NCBI GenBank assembly: GCA_900549025.1
Contig: URMZ01000028.1
Span: 1 to 21,798, forward strand
Direction: 5' to 3'
DNA length: 21,798 nt
Origin: an uncultured Collinsella sp.
GTDB taxonomy: Bacteria > Actinomycetota > Coriobacteriia > Coriobacteriales > Coriobacteriaceae
The notes under the pieces are model-generated. The model ran no database searches and was not told where the DNA came from. It was given only the letters and a program-made list of their open reading frames with translations. The translations under genes were made by a program, and so were the position numbers. Within the stretch, counting starts at the first letter, position 1; each line of letters begins with the position of its first letter. This document shows, one piece after another, positions 6,579 to 15,287 of this stretch.

Positions 6579-8342
6579 ATGGAGCAACTCATCGCCATCA
6601 TCGAAAAGGGCCGGCCCTTTTTCAACGCGATCGCCCGCAACAAGTACCTCAAGGCGATCCGCGACGGCTTTATCTCCGTCATCCCCATCATCATCTTCTC
6701 GTCCATCTTCTGCCTGGTAGCCTCGGTCCCCAACATCTGGGGTTTCTACTGGCCCGATGACATCAACAACGCCCTGTGGAAGTGCTACAACTACTCCATG
6801 GGCATCCTGGCCATCGCCTGCGCCGCCACCACGGCCAAGCACTTCGCCGACGCTCAGAACCGCGATCTGCCCAAGAACAACCAGATCAACTTTATCTCAT
6901 GCATGTGCGCGGCCATCATCGGCTTCTTGCTCCTTTCGAGCGACACCATCGCCACGGACGCTGCCAGCGGTTTCAACACCACCTACCTTGGTTCCAAGGG
7001 CCTGCTGACCGCTTTCATCGCTGCGTTTGTGACCGGCATCATCTACAAGTTCTTCATTAAGCGCAACATCACCGTCAAGATGCCCGAGCAGGTTCCGCCT
7101 AACATCTCGCAGACCTTTAAGGACATCATCCCCTTCTCCGTCTGCATCACCGTCTTTTGGGTCTTTGACATCGTCTTCCGCGCTGCCTTTGGCTTCTGCT
7201 TTGCCCAAGGCGTCATCCAGGTGTTCCAGCCCCTGTTCACCGCTGCCGATGGCTACATCGGTCTCGCTGTGATCTACGGCGCCATGAGCCTGTTCTGGTT
7301 CGTGGGCGTCCACGGCCCCTCGATCGTCGAGCCCGCCATCGCCGCCGCCCTCGTTGCCAACATGACCGACAACCTGGCTGCGTTCCAGGCTGGTCAGCAC
7401 GCTTCCGCTGTCCTGACCCAGGGTGCCCAGTACTTCGTCGTCTGCATGGGCGGCACCGGCGCCACGCTCGTCCTGGTCTTTATGTTCTGCTTCCTGGCCA
7501 AGTCTCAGGAGATGCGCGCCGTCGGTAAGGCCGCCATCGTCCCCGTCTGCTTTGCCGTCAACGAGCCGCTGCTGTTCGCCGCGCCCATCGTGCTCAACCC
7601 CGTCTTCTTTGTCCCGTTTGTCTTTGCCCCGATCGCCAACATCTGGATCCTCAAGATCTTTATCGATTTCTTGGGCATGAACGGCTTTATGTACACCCTG
7701 CCTTGGACCGTCCCCGGCCCCATCGGCACCATCATGGGCTTGGGCTTCCAGCCGCTCGCCTTTGTGATGCTCGCCCTTATCCTGGTCGTCGACTTCGTTC
7801 TGTACTATCCGTTCTTCCGTGCCTATGACGCCCAGAAGTGCGCTGAGGAGGCCGAGATCTCCCAGGAGGAGCTCGCCGCCAAGAACGCCGAGAAGGCCGC
7901 CAAGCTCAACGACGCCTTCCAGGGCAAGGCCGATGCCAAGAGCGTTGCCGCCGGTGCTGCTGCCGAGGCCGTGAAGTCCGACGTCGCTCCCGCCGCCACC
8001 GAGGCCACGGCCACCAGCGACCTCAACGGCAAGCGTGTGCTCGTGCTCTGCCAGGGCGGCGGAACCTCGGGCCTGCTCGCCAACGCGCTGGCCAAGGCTG
8101 CCAAGGAGCGCGGCATTGACCTCGAAACCGCTGCCGAGGCCTATGGTAACCACGTTGACATGCTTCCCGACTTTGACCTGGTCGTCCTGGCCCCGCAGGC
8201 CGCCAGCTACCTGGCCGACCTGCAGAAAGACTGCGAGCGCGTGGGCAACAAGTGCGTCGCCTGCCGTGGCAAGCAGTACATCGAGCTCTCCCAGAACGGC
8301 GATAAGTCTCTCGCCTTCGTAAGCGAGCAACTTTCGAAGTAA
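6579..8342 (+). CDS. lacE: Lactose-family PTS enzyme IICB, module 1
   Basis: Membrane permease that takes up a beta-galactoside and phosphorylates it at C6 of the galactose unit. The 587-aa protein has the LacE layout. The IIC domain (about 1-425, many hydrophobic segments) contains His245 in VHGPS and Glu329 in VNEPLLFAAP, the conserved substrate-site residues of the lactose/cellobiose IIC family. An Ala/Lys/Glu-rich linker (about 430-480) follows, then a IIB domain with phospho-accepting Cys491 in VLVLCQGGGTSGLL. AGGAG lies 8 nt upstream. It is translated just ahead of lacG1 (66-nt gap). It is the most divergent of the three EIICB here; the IIB loop reads CQGGGTSG against CAGAGTSA in the others. 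There is no IIA domain, so phosphate must come from a separate IIA such as LacF. Substrate could be lactose or another galactoside. Confidence 0.92.
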   Translation: MEQLIAIIEKGRPFFNAIARNKYLKAIRDGFISVIPIIIFSSIFCLVASVPNIWGFYWPDDINNALWKCYNYSMGILAIACAATTAKHFADAQNRDLPKNNQINFISCMCAAIIGFLLLSSDTIATDAASGFNTTYLGSKGLLTAFIAAFVTGIIYKFFIKRNITVKMPEQVPPNISQTFKDIIPFSVCITVFWVFDIVFRAAFGFCFAQGVIQVFQPLFTAADGYIGLAVIYGAMSLFWFVGVHGPSIVEPAIAAALVANMTDNLAAFQAGQHASAVLTQGAQYFVVCMGGTGATLVLVFMFCFLAKSQEMRAVGKAAIVPVCFAVNEPLLFAAPIVLNPVFFVPFVFAPIANIWILKIFIDFLGMNGFMYTLPWTVPGPIGTIMGLGFQPLAFVMLALILVVDFVLYYPFFRAYDAQKCAEEAEISQEELAAKNAEKAAKLNDAFQGKADAKSVAAGAAAEAVKSDVAPAATEATATSDLNGKRVLVLCQGGGTSGLLANALAKAAKERGIDLETAAEAYGNHVDMLPDFDLVVLAPQAASYLADLQKDCERVGNKCVACRGKQYIELSQNGDKSLAFVSEQLSK

Positions 8343-8353
8343 GTAACGCCCAA

Positions 8354-8383
8354 GGCCAGCCGACCATCCACAGCCGGCTGGCC
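8354..8383 (+). other. Intercistronic hairpin between lacE1 and lacG1
   Basis: GGCCAGCCG (8354-8362) pairs perfectly with CGGCTGGCC (8375-8383) around a 12-nt loop. There is no proper T-run, so it is more likely a stability or differential-expression element than a full terminator. Confidence 0.5.
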
Positions 8384-8408
8384 CTTCGATTTAGACGATT
8401 GGATCATC

Positions 8409-9848
8409 ATGTCCGTTAACCCTGCTAGCGTCACCAACCCGCCTGCGCAGTTTCCCGAGGGCTTTGTCTTTGGCGGCGCCACCGCTGCCTACCAGGTAGA
8501 GGGCGAGACCCGCACTCACGGTAAGGGCAAGGTTGCCTGGGACGACTTCCTGGAGGCCCAGGGCCGTTTCTCCCCCGATCCCGCTTCCGACTTCTACAAC
8601 CAGTACCCCGTCGATCTGGAGCTGTGCGAGGAGTTTGGCATCAACGGCATTCGCCTCTCTATCGCCTGGAGCCGCATCTTCCCCAACGGTACCGGCGAAA
8701 TCAACCCCGAGGGTGTCCAGTTCTATCACGATCTCTTCGCCGAATGCCACAAGCACCACGTTGAGCCGTTTGTCACGCTGCATCACTTCGATACGCCGCT
8801 TCCCCTCTTTGAGAAGGGCGACTTCCTCAACCGCGAGACCATCGATGCCTTTGTGGACTTTGCCACCTTCTGCTTTAAGGAGTACGCCGACCAGGTGACC
8901 TACTGGTTCACCTTTAACGAGATCTGGGCCGACGCCTCCAACACCTACATCGAGGGCACCTTCCCCGGTGGCGTCAAGGCGCATCTGGCCGAGGCTTTCC
9001 AGTGCGAGCACAACATGATGCTCGCCCACGCCAAGGCAGTACTGGCCTTCCACAACGGCGGTTTTAAGGGCAAGATCGGCGTCATCCAGTCGCTGGAGTT
9101 TAAGTACCCGCTCAACGAGAACGACCCCGCCGACATCAAAGCCGCCAACAACGAGCACGTGCTGCAAAACCAGTTCTTGCTCGACGCCACCTTCCGCGGC
9201 GACTACGCGCCCGACACCCTCGAGTGCGCCAACCGCCTGGCCGCCGTCTCGGGCGGCACCATCGAGATCTTGGACGAGGATCTGGAAATCATGCGCGAGG
9301 CCGCGCTCTACAACGACTACCTGGGCGTTAACAACTACCAGTGCCGATTCTTGAAGGCCTACGATGGCGAAAACGACCTGCACCACAACGGTACGGGAGA
9401 GAAGGGCACCGGCCGCTGGCGCGTTAAGGGCATTGGCGAGCATGTGAACAAGCCTGGCATCCCCACCACCGACTGGGACTGGATCATCTATCCCGAGGGC
9501 CTGTTCGATCTGCTCGTCTACATTAAGCAGCGCTACCCCAACTACAAGCAGATCTTCATCACCGAGAACGGCATGGGCTACAAGGACCCCTACAAGGACG
9601 GTTTTGTGGACGACCAGCCGCGCATCGACTACATCGAGCAGCACCTGCGTTGGCTGCTCAAGGCCATGGAGGTGGGCGTCAACGTGGGCGGCTACTTCCT
9701 GTGGAGCCTGCAGGATCAGTTCTCCTGGACCAATGGCTACAACAAGCGTTACGGCTTCTTTTACGTTGACTTTGAAACCCAGAAGCGCACGCCCAAGGCA
9801 AGCGCCTACTGGTACAAGCACGTGGCGCAGACCCGTCGTCTGGACTAG
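8409..9848 (+). CDS. lacG: 6-phospho-beta-galactosidase (GH1), module 1
   Basis: Cytoplasmic GH1 hydrolase expected to split lactose-6-phosphate or a similar phosphorylated galactoside into galactose-6-phosphate and the aglycone. The 479-aa protein starts its barrel with FPEGFVFGGATAAYQVEG. It has the acid/base Glu171 in TFNEI and the nucleophile Glu386 in ITENGMGYKD. The phosphate-site signature is Ser439-Trp440...Lys446-X-Tyr448 in SWTNGYNKRY; it corresponds to Ser428, Trp429, Lys435 and Tyr437 of lactococcal LacG. The Trp after Ser is the feature that favours galacto- over gluco-configured substrates. The ribosome site is weak (GGATCATC before ATG). A strong terminator follows. It is closer to lacG3 than to lacG2. 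Confidence 0.93.
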   Translation: MSVNPASVTNPPAQFPEGFVFGGATAAYQVEGETRTHGKGKVAWDDFLEAQGRFSPDPASDFYNQYPVDLELCEEFGINGIRLSIAWSRIFPNGTGEINPEGVQFYHDLFAECHKHHVEPFVTLHHFDTPLPLFEKGDFLNRETIDAFVDFATFCFKEYADQVTYWFTFNEIWADASNTYIEGTFPGGVKAHLAEAFQCEHNMMLAHAKAVLAFHNGGFKGKIGVIQSLEFKYPLNENDPADIKAANNEHVLQNQFLLDATFRGDYAPDTLECANRLAAVSGGTIEILDEDLEIMREAALYNDYLGVNNYQCRFLKAYDGENDLHHNGTGEKGTGRWRVKGIGEHVNKPGIPTTDWDWIIYPEGLFDLLVYIKQRYPNYKQIFITENGMGYKDPYKDGFVDDQPRIDYIEQHLRWLLKAMEVGVNVGGYFLWSLQDQFSWTNGYNKRYGFFYVDFETQKRTPKASAYWYKHVAQTRRLD

Positions 9849-9894
9849 TGGCTGGCGGGGTTGCCCGCTCACACAACCTGTCCCCATTTCTCAG

Positions 9895-9943
9895 CCGGGG
9901 GCGGCACGTCACACGGCGCGCCGCCCCCGGTCTTTTTGTTTTT
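9895..9943 (+). terminator. Intrinsic terminator of module 1
   Basis: An 11-bp GC stem (CCGGGGGCGGC 9895-9905 with 9920-9930) is followed by TCTTTTTGTTTTT. It ends the lacE1-lacG1 transcript, 17 bp before repeat array A. Confidence 0.9.
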
Positions 9944-9959
9944 GGGCTGGTCGGGAGCC

Positions 9960-10105
9960 GTTTGTCTCGATCTGTAACATCTAGCCGAGTTTTTTGGTCC
10001 TAGCTGTTACAGATTGAGACGAACAGGATTGCTCTTTCCGAAGAATCTAAATCTGTAACACGTAGCCCGCTTTTGACCGTCTACCTGTTACAAATCGAGA
10101 CAAAC
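9960..10105. repeat. Palindromic repeat array A (2 units)
   Basis: Unit A1 (9960-10024) and unit A2 (about 10041-10105). Each has CTGTAACA, exactly 25 nt, then TGTTACAG (TGTTACAA in A2). The arms extend outward with TCTCGAT/ATTGAGA-type complementarity, 20 bp with a few mismatches in A1. Inside the 25 nt, CTAG/CTAG in A1 and GTAG/CTAC in A2 can pair. The whole array is itself bounded by GTTTGTCTCGATCTGTAACA and a nearly perfect inverted copy at its right end. It lies between the module 1 terminator and the 3' end of the module 2 repressor gene (stop at 10116), where the two transcripts converge. Confidence 0.9.
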
Positions 10106-10115
10106 GGAGTAGGAC

Positions 10116-11153
10116 CTAACCCCGTATGTCCCTAACAGTCGAGCGTTCGACCAGCGTACTCGGCACATGAATCGCCTCGATAGACGAGCTCTCTCCAATC
10201 GCCGCCTCAAACGCAAGCTTACCGACACCGCGCAAATCAAATCGCAGCGTCGTCAGCCGATTGTGAGGAACAAGTCCCTCGAGTGCGTCGTCGATACCAA
10301 CCACGCTCACGTCGTCGGGCACGGACAGGCCCGCGTTCTCGAGCGCGGCGATAACGCCCAGCGCCATCTGGTCATTTGCCGCAAGCACGGCAGTCGGCGC
10401 CTGCGACCCGCCGGCAAGCACCTCGGCCGCAATCCGCTCGCCCATGGCGTACCCACTGTCCGCACTCCAATCGCCACGCAGCATCGGAGCGGCATCGACA
10501 TGAGCACGACCCAGCGTATCGCGCCAACCGGCCTCACGAAAACGCGAGGAAATCGAGTTTTCCGGACCCGCCACAAACCGCATATTCGAGTGACCATGTT
10601 CCAGCAGATAATTGGTCAACAGCTCGCACGAACCATACTGGTCGGAGTCGATCGTCGTGCAGCGCGGATGCACATACATGGACAGGATGACCGTTCGCAC
10701 TCCCGGCTGGGGAACAAACTCCTCAAAATCGGGAGCCATGCGGTTCATGTTGAGAATCATGCCGTCGACGGGTCGCTCGACCATGCGGCGCGAGGCATCG
10801 GCAAGTGTATAGGGCTTGTCGCCGCCCATCTCGATCATAGTGACGGCAAAATCGTGCTCGCGCGCCGCTTGCATGATACCCTCGAGCGTCGCCAGGTTAC
10901 CGACACGTGTGATGTTGTACATGCACAGGCCAATAGAACGATACGACCCGCCGCGCAACGCCGCTCCAGCAAAATTGGGACGAAAGCCCAGCTCTTCCAT
11001 GGCGGCCAGCACACGCTTGCGCGTCTTTTCCGTCACGTTGGGCATACCGTTGACCACGCGAGACACAGTCTGGCGGCTCACGCCAGCGAGCGCCGCAACC
11101 TCTGCCGCGCTCGCCGAATGACCATTCCTTGTCTGCTGAGCCATGCCTTCCAC
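10116..11153 (-). CDS. LacI-family repressor of module 2
   Basis: Regulator of about 345 aa. The LacI helix-turn-helix AEVAALAGVSRQTVSRVVNG is followed by the hinge RPNFAGAALRGGS and an effector domain with RPVDGMILNMNRM, GDWSADSGYA, LAANDQMALG and VVGIDDALEG. The start is uncertain. GTG at 11153 has AAGCAGG 5 nt upstream and is preferred. ATG at 11144 has a site too close. ATG at 11201 has none and abuts an operator. It diverges from lacG2-lacE2 (11489-14874), with three operator copies between. The residues at the LacI 17-18 positions are Arg-Gln. Array A lies 10 bp past its stop codon and no separate intrinsic terminator is visible. Confidence 0.9.
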   Translation of the reverse strand: MEGMAQQTRNGHSASAAEVAALAGVSRQTVSRVVNGMPNVTEKTRKRVLAAMEELGFRPNFAGAALRGGSYRSIGLCMYNITRVGNLATLEGIMQAAREHDFAVTMIEMGGDKPYTLADASRRMVERPVDGMILNMNRMAPDFEEFVPQPGVRTVILSMYVHPRCTTIDSDQYGSCELLTNYLLEHGHSNMRFVAGPENSISSRFREAGWRDTLGRAHVDAAPMLRGDWSADSGYAMGERIAAEVLAGGSQAPTAVLAANDQMALGVIAALENAGLSVPDDVSVVGIDDALEGLVPHNRLTTLRFDLRGVGKLAFEAAIGESSSIEAIHVPSTLVERSTVRDIRG

Positions 11154-11203
11154 GCTAACCTGCTTCCCAACTATTCCCCGCGCCCATGGCGCATCGTACA
11201 TAC

Positions 11204-11221
11204 ATCGATAACGTGCTCATG
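11204..11221. promoter_or_regulatory. Module 2 LacI-type operator next to the lacI gene
   Basis: ATCGATAACGTGCTCATG shares the 11-base core AACGTGCTCAT with the two downstream operators (13 of 18 positions overall). It lies about 50 bp upstream of the preferred GTG start of the module 2 repressor, so autoregulation is likely. Confidence 0.5.
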
Positions 11222-11335
11222 ATACCCGAGCCATATACCACAACATGAAAACTTCTGTCAATCAAAACCGCTTACCGAACAAATACAACCGTTCGCGGCT
11301 GTTTGAAGTTGTTTTGTTTCTATACATCCCAGCCG

Positions 11336-11375
11336 GATGTTAACGTGCTCATTGTCAAATGTTCACGTGCTCATT
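11336..11375. promoter_or_regulatory. Tandem module 2 LacI-type operators upstream of lacG2
   Basis: GATGTTAACGTGCTCATT (11336-11353) and AATGTTCACGTGCTCATT (11358-11375) are direct repeats with centres 22 bp apart, about two helical turns, and match at 16 of 18 positions. A possible -10 box TAAGAT lies at 11392-11397, with TGCTCA inside the second operator as a weak -35. Repressor binding would then block the promoter. The rest of the 11154-11488 gap contains CCGAACAAATAC and CCGTTCGCGG (11275-11298), a motif class found upstream of other genes in the window. Confidence 0.7.
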
Positions 11376-11488
11376 TTGGTTCTAATCATTTTAAGATAGT
11401 GTTTATCGGGCTTTTTCACCGCTGAACGCTAACCAGGGAGCCTCCTGAGCGCAAACGCACAATATCGAACAGCGAGACGAGAGGGTGT

Positions 11489-12937
11489 ATGCATATGTCT
11501 TTGCTAAACCGCGTACAGCAGCTGCCGAAGGGCTTTGTTTGGGGCGCCGCAACCGCCGCGTACCAAACGGAAGGTTCCACGAAGGTGGCAGGCAAGGGTA
11601 AGACCATGTGGGACGATTACCTTGTCGCCCAGGGTCGCTTTTTGCCCGACCCGGCCAGTGATTTCTACAACCGCTACGAGGAGGATATCCGCCTTTCTGC
11701 CGAGCATGGACTCAACGCCATCCGTGTGTCCATCGCCTGGACCCGCATCTTCCCCAACGGCGACGATGCCGAGCCCCTCGCCGAGGGCGTTAAGCACTAC
11801 CACGAGCTGTTCGCCTGCTGCAAAAAGTATGGCGTCGAGCCCTATGTGTCCCTGCATCACTTTGACTCCCCCGCCGCCCTGTTCAACCAGGGCGACTGGC
11901 TCAACCGCAAGACCGTCGACGCCTATGTGCGCTATGCCGAGTTCTGCTTCCGCGAGTTCCGCGAGGTCAAGAATTGGTTCACCATCAACGAGCTCATCAG
12001 CCTCTCGCACTCCCAATACATCCAAGGCAACTTCCCGCCCAACCATCACTTTGATGTGACGAGCGGCATCCAGAGCCAGCACAACGAGCTCGTTGCCCAC
12101 GCCCGCGCCGTCAACCTGTATAAGGATCTTGACGAGACCGAGCACCTGGGCGGACGCATTGGCATGGTCAACGTCCTGACGCCGGCATATCCTGCCACAG
12201 ACTCGCCCGCCGACCAGCACGCCGCCGACCTGTACAACGCCTTCTACACCGACTTCATCATGGACGGCGCCTTCCTGGGTCACTACTCCGCGCGCACCCT
12301 CTCACTCATCAACGAGATTCTGCGTGCCAACAACGCCACGCTTACGGTTGAGGACAGCGACATGGAGGAGCTCGCCAAGGCGGCGCCCCGCAACGATATG
12401 TTCGGCCTCAACTACTATCAGTCGGCGTTTATCGCCGCCTACGATGGCGAGTCCACCAACAGCTTTAACGGCACCGGAGACAAGGGCACCTCGTGCTTTA
12501 AGTTTAAGGGCGTCGGGCAGCAGGTCGATATGCCGGGTATCCCCACCACCGACTGGGATTGGCTCATCTACCCGCAAGGCCTCTACGACACGCTCAAGCA
12601 CATCAGCGCCACCTATCCCAACCTCCCCGTCATCTATATCACCGAAAACGGCCTGGGCCACAAGGACCCCGAGCCCGACGCAAACGGCATCGTCGCCGAT
12701 CCCGAGCGCATCGACTTTGTCGACCAGCACATGGAGAAGGTGCTCCGGGCGCGCGCCGAGGGCGTCGACGTCCAGGGCTACTTTATCTGGAGCCTGCAGG
12801 ACCAGTTCTCGTGGGCCAACGGCTATAACAAGCGCTACGGCCTGTTCTACATCGACTTCGACACGCAAAAACGCTACATCAAGCAGTCGGCACTCTGGTA
12901 CAAGGAGCTCGCCGACACTATGGCGGACGCGCAGTAG
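11489..12937 (+). CDS. lacG: 6-phospho-beta-galactosidase (GH1), module 2
   Basis: GH1 phospho-glycosidase of 482 aa, acting in the cytoplasm on a PTS-imported galactoside. It has acid/base Glu168 in FTINEL and nucleophile Glu386 in ITENGLGHKD. The phosphate and galactose signature is Ser441-Trp442...Lys448-X-Tyr450 in SWANGYNKRY, so it should be a galactosidase like its two paralogues. It is the most divergent of the three: QTEGSTKVAGKGK replaces QVEGETRTHGKGK, and the acid/base motif is TINE rather than TFNE. GAGAGGG lies only 3 nt before this ATG; an ATG two codons later (11495) has better spacing and may be the true start. Here lacG precedes lacE, the reverse of modules 1 and 3. Confidence 0.92.
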   Translation: MHMSLLNRVQQLPKGFVWGAATAAYQTEGSTKVAGKGKTMWDDYLVAQGRFLPDPASDFYNRYEEDIRLSAEHGLNAIRVSIAWTRIFPNGDDAEPLAEGVKHYHELFACCKKYGVEPYVSLHHFDSPAALFNQGDWLNRKTVDAYVRYAEFCFREFREVKNWFTINELISLSHSQYIQGNFPPNHHFDVTSGIQSQHNELVAHARAVNLYKDLDETEHLGGRIGMVNVLTPAYPATDSPADQHAADLYNAFYTDFIMDGAFLGHYSARTLSLINEILRANNATLTVEDSDMEELAKAAPRNDMFGLNYYQSAFIAAYDGESTNSFNGTGDKGTSCFKFKGVGQQVDMPGIPTTDWDWLIYPQGLYDTLKHISATYPNLPVIYITENGLGHKDPEPDANGIVADPERIDFVDQHMEKVLRARAEGVDVQGYFIWSLQDQFSWANGYNKRYGLFYIDFDTQKRYIKQSALWYKELADTMADAQ

Positions 12938-12958
12938 CGCATCGCCTCGCTTTCCCCC

Positions 12959-13005
12959 GAGAGGGGAGCGGCCCTATGCGATACAAACCCAGCCGCTCCC
13001 CTCTC
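12959..13005 (+). other. Intercistronic hairpin between lacG2 and lacE2
   Basis: A 13-bp perfect stem (GAGAGGGGAGCGG, 12959-12971, with 12993-13005) encloses a 21-nt loop, without a T-run afterwards. It may partly attenuate transcription or protect the lacG2 mRNA 3' end. The lacG2-lacE2 gap is 176 nt. Confidence 0.55.
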
Positions 13006-13113
13006 TCCCCCTGGGACCGACCCCGCCTGCACCCGGGCTTTTAGCAAGCGGGAGACCATATAGGTTTTCAACGTCCATGCCATTAAGATTTCATGCAAAG
13101 AGGAGCGTGAACT

Positions 13114-14874
13114 ATGGAATCGATCGTTAAGTTCTTGGAGAAAGGTCAGCCGTACTTCGACAAGGTCTCTAAGAACATCTACCTTCAGGCCATTAAAGAC
13201 GGCTTTTTGGCAGCAATGCCCATCATCCTGTCTTCTTCTGTCTTCCTGCTTATTTCGACCCTGCCGGGCGTTGTCGCCACGGTCGGCGGCTTTACGCTGC
13301 CCGACTGGTGGAACGTCGACGTCGTGAACTTCTGCAACAAGGTTTACAACTTCACGATGGGCGTCGTGGGCATCATGGTCGCCGGCACCACCGCAAGCGC
13401 GCTGACCGGCTCCAAGAACCGCCGCATGCCTGCCGGCAAGGCCATCAACGCCACGAGCACCATGGTCGCCGCCATGTGCGCTATGCTCATCTTGGCCGTT
13501 ACCCAGACGAGTGCCAAGATCGACGGCGCCGATGTCTCGGTGTTCTTTACCGACAACATGGGCACCAAGGGCCTACTGAGCTCCTTTGTCGCCGCATTTG
13601 CCACGGTCAACATCTATGCCTTCTGCATTAAGCGAGACATCACCATCAAGCTGCCCAAAGAAGTCCCCGGCGCCATCGCCCAGAACTTCCGCGACATCTT
13701 CGCCTTCAGCTTCTCCATCCTGTTTGTCGCCGTCATCGACGTTATCTGCCGCACCTGCTTGGCCGTCCCGTTTGCCAACGTCATCTCCACGCTGGTGAGC
13801 CCGCTGTTCGCCGCTGCCGATTCCTACGCCGGCCTCGCCCTCATCTGGTTCATGATCCCGCTGTTCTGGTTCATGGGCATCCACGGCCCCTCGGTCGTTA
13901 AGCCTGCCCTCAACGCCGCGCTGTTTGGCAACATCACCACCAACCTCGCCACGCTGCAGGCCGGCGGTCACCCCGCCCTCGCCCTGACCGAGAACTTCGG
14001 TAACTACATCGGCGAACTCGGCGGCACCGGCGCCACGTTCATTGTCCCGATCATCTTCCTGCTCTTTATGCGCTCCAAGCAGCTCAAGGCCGTCGGCAAA
14101 GCCTCTGTCGTACCCGTGATGTTCGCCGTCAACGAACCGCTGCTGTTCGCCGCGCCCATCATCCTCAACCCGTACTTCCTGATCCCGTTCCTGTTTGCCC
14201 CCGTGGCCAACGTCCTCATTGGTAAGTTCTTCATCGACTTTTTGGGCATGAACGGCTTTATCTATGCCATGCCGTGGGCACTCCCCGGACCGATCGGCAC
14301 CTTCATCGACACCAACTTCCAGCCGATCTCTCTGGTCCTGGTTGTCGTCCTGCTGGTCGTTGACTTCTTAATCTACTACCCGTTCTGCAAGGCCTACGAC
14401 AACGTCCTGTGCAAGCAGGAGGCCGAGACCCTGGCCGAAGAAGAGGCCGAGGAGACCAAGGCCGTCAAGACCGCTGCCGCCCCCGCCGTTGAGGCTCCTG
14501 TTTTCGAGACCGCTTCTGCCACTGAGGCCTCCGCAGCTCCGTCCGCCCTTAAGGGCAAGGATCTGAGGGTTCTGGTTCTGTGCGCTGGCGCCGGCACCTC
14601 TGCACTGCTCGCCAACGCGCTTAAGGAAGGCGCCGACGAGCTGGGCATCGACATTACCGCCAACGCCGGTGCCTACGGCAGCCACTACGCCATCATGGAC
14701 CAGTACAACGTCATCGTCCTGGCTCCGCAGGTTCGCACCTATTACAACGAGATGAAGGCCGACACCGACCGCCTGGGCATCACGCTGCTGTCGCCCAAGG
14801 GCAAACAGTACATCGACCTCACTAAGGATCCCAAGGGTGCCGTCGCCTGGATCGAGGAAAACCTCGAGGCATAA
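13114..14874 (+). CDS. lacE: Lactose-family PTS enzyme IICB, module 2
   Basis: Membrane IIC plus cytoplasmic IIB permease of 586 aa. The IIC domain (about 1-435) has His257 in IHGPS and Glu341 in VNEPLLFAAP at the expected substrate site. An Ala/Glu/Val-rich linker (about 440-480) leads to IIB with Cys490 in VLVLCAGAGTSALL and the typical VIVLAPQVRTYY and PKGKQYIDL strands. AGGAG about 10 nt upstream marks the start. It is the second gene of module 2 and is followed by a strong terminator. It is much closer to lacE3 than to lacE1 (shared RSKQLKAVGKAS-type stretch, RRMPAGK, KLPKEVPGAIAQNFRDI). Like the others it has no IIA domain. Substrate is inferred to be a beta-galactoside from the adjacent lacG2. 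Confidence 0.92.
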   Translation: MESIVKFLEKGQPYFDKVSKNIYLQAIKDGFLAAMPIILSSSVFLLISTLPGVVATVGGFTLPDWWNVDVVNFCNKVYNFTMGVVGIMVAGTTASALTGSKNRRMPAGKAINATSTMVAAMCAMLILAVTQTSAKIDGADVSVFFTDNMGTKGLLSSFVAAFATVNIYAFCIKRDITIKLPKEVPGAIAQNFRDIFAFSFSILFVAVIDVICRTCLAVPFANVISTLVSPLFAAADSYAGLALIWFMIPLFWFMGIHGPSVVKPALNAALFGNITTNLATLQAGGHPALALTENFGNYIGELGGTGATFIVPIIFLLFMRSKQLKAVGKASVVPVMFAVNEPLLFAAPIILNPYFLIPFLFAPVANVLIGKFFIDFLGMNGFIYAMPWALPGPIGTFIDTNFQPISLVLVVVLLVVDFLIYYPFCKAYDNVLCKQEAETLAEEEAEETKAVKTAAAPAVEAPVFETASATEASAAPSALKGKDLRVLVLCAGAGTSALLANALKEGADELGIDITANAGAYGSHYAIMDQYNVIVLAPQVRTYYNEMKADTDRLGITLLSPKGKQYIDLTKDPKGAVAWIEENLEA

Positions 14875-14901
14875 AACGCTGACGCCACCTGCCGCTCGCA
14901 G

Positions 14902-14950
14902 AAAAAAAATGGCCCGTGCATCGATGCGTGATGCGCGGGCCATTTTGTTT
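14902..14950. terminator. Bidirectional intrinsic terminator after lacE2
   Basis: A long stem (AAAATGGCCCG, 14906-14916, with 14936-14946, continuing inward as GCATC/GATGC) has A8 on the left and TTTTGTTT on the right. It can terminate in both directions. Array B begins 20 bp to its right. Confidence 0.9.
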
Positions 14951-14969
14951 AGACCGCACCCGTCCTCCT

Positions 14970-15272
14970 GTTCATCTTAATCTGTAACATCTAGCCGAGT
15001 TTTTGGGTCCCAGCTGTTACAGATCGAGGTGAACGCACAGGCCAAGCTAAAAATCTCAATCTGTAACATGTAGACCGCTTTTGACCGCTTAGATGTTACA
15101 GATCGAGACAAACAGATGGGTCAATCCAATCAATCTAGATCTGTAACACCTGGCTGGTCATTTCACTCCTAACTGTTACAGATCGAGACAAAGATGATGG
15201 CTGGGTAGACAAAATCTCAATCTATAACACCTAGTCGAGTTTTCGGGTCCCACCTGTTACAGATTTAGACGA
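14970..15272. repeat. Palindromic repeat array B (4 units)
   Basis: Units B1 14970-15034, B2 15051-15113, B3 15131-15192 and B4 15212-15272 start about 80 bp apart. All four have CTGTAACA (CTATAACA in B4), exactly 25 nt and TGTTACAG. B1 outer arms read GTTCATCT and AGGTGAAC, whereas A1 and C1 have GTTTGTCT and AGACGAAC; both sides changed so that pairing is kept. The spacer after B2 contains GGTCAATCC, also found after C2, so part of the spacer belongs to the repeat. The array fills the gap between the lacE2 terminator and the 3' end of the module 3 repressor (stop at 15288), where transcripts converge. Confidence 0.9.
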
Positions 15273-15287
15273 GCAGGCCGAGCACGT

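Noticed and set aside
6398..6760. Plus-strand open frame across the module 1 divergent region and lacE1 start
   Set aside because: It overlaps operators and lacE1 in another frame, has no ribosome site and its translation is His/Arg-rich like an out-of-frame read.
8391..9887. Long open frame of about 498 codons on the minus strand opposite lacG1; similar ones at 6897-8330 and 16921-18477
   Set aside because: They mirror strongly conserved GH1 and PTS genes, have low-complexity Gly/Asp/Val-rich translations and no recognisable domain. High GC at third positions creates such antisense frames.
9960..10105. MITE or insertion sequence with terminal inverted repeats
   Set aside because: Array A is bounded by inverted repeats, but no target-site duplication is visible, unit number varies (2, 4, 3) and no transposase lies in the window. 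It is kept only as an open possibility.
9960..15272. Repeat units as ordinary Rho-independent terminators for the convergent lacI genes
   Set aside because: The T-runs lie in the loops, not after the stems, and the stems are A/T-rich with mismatches, so the canonical form is absent.
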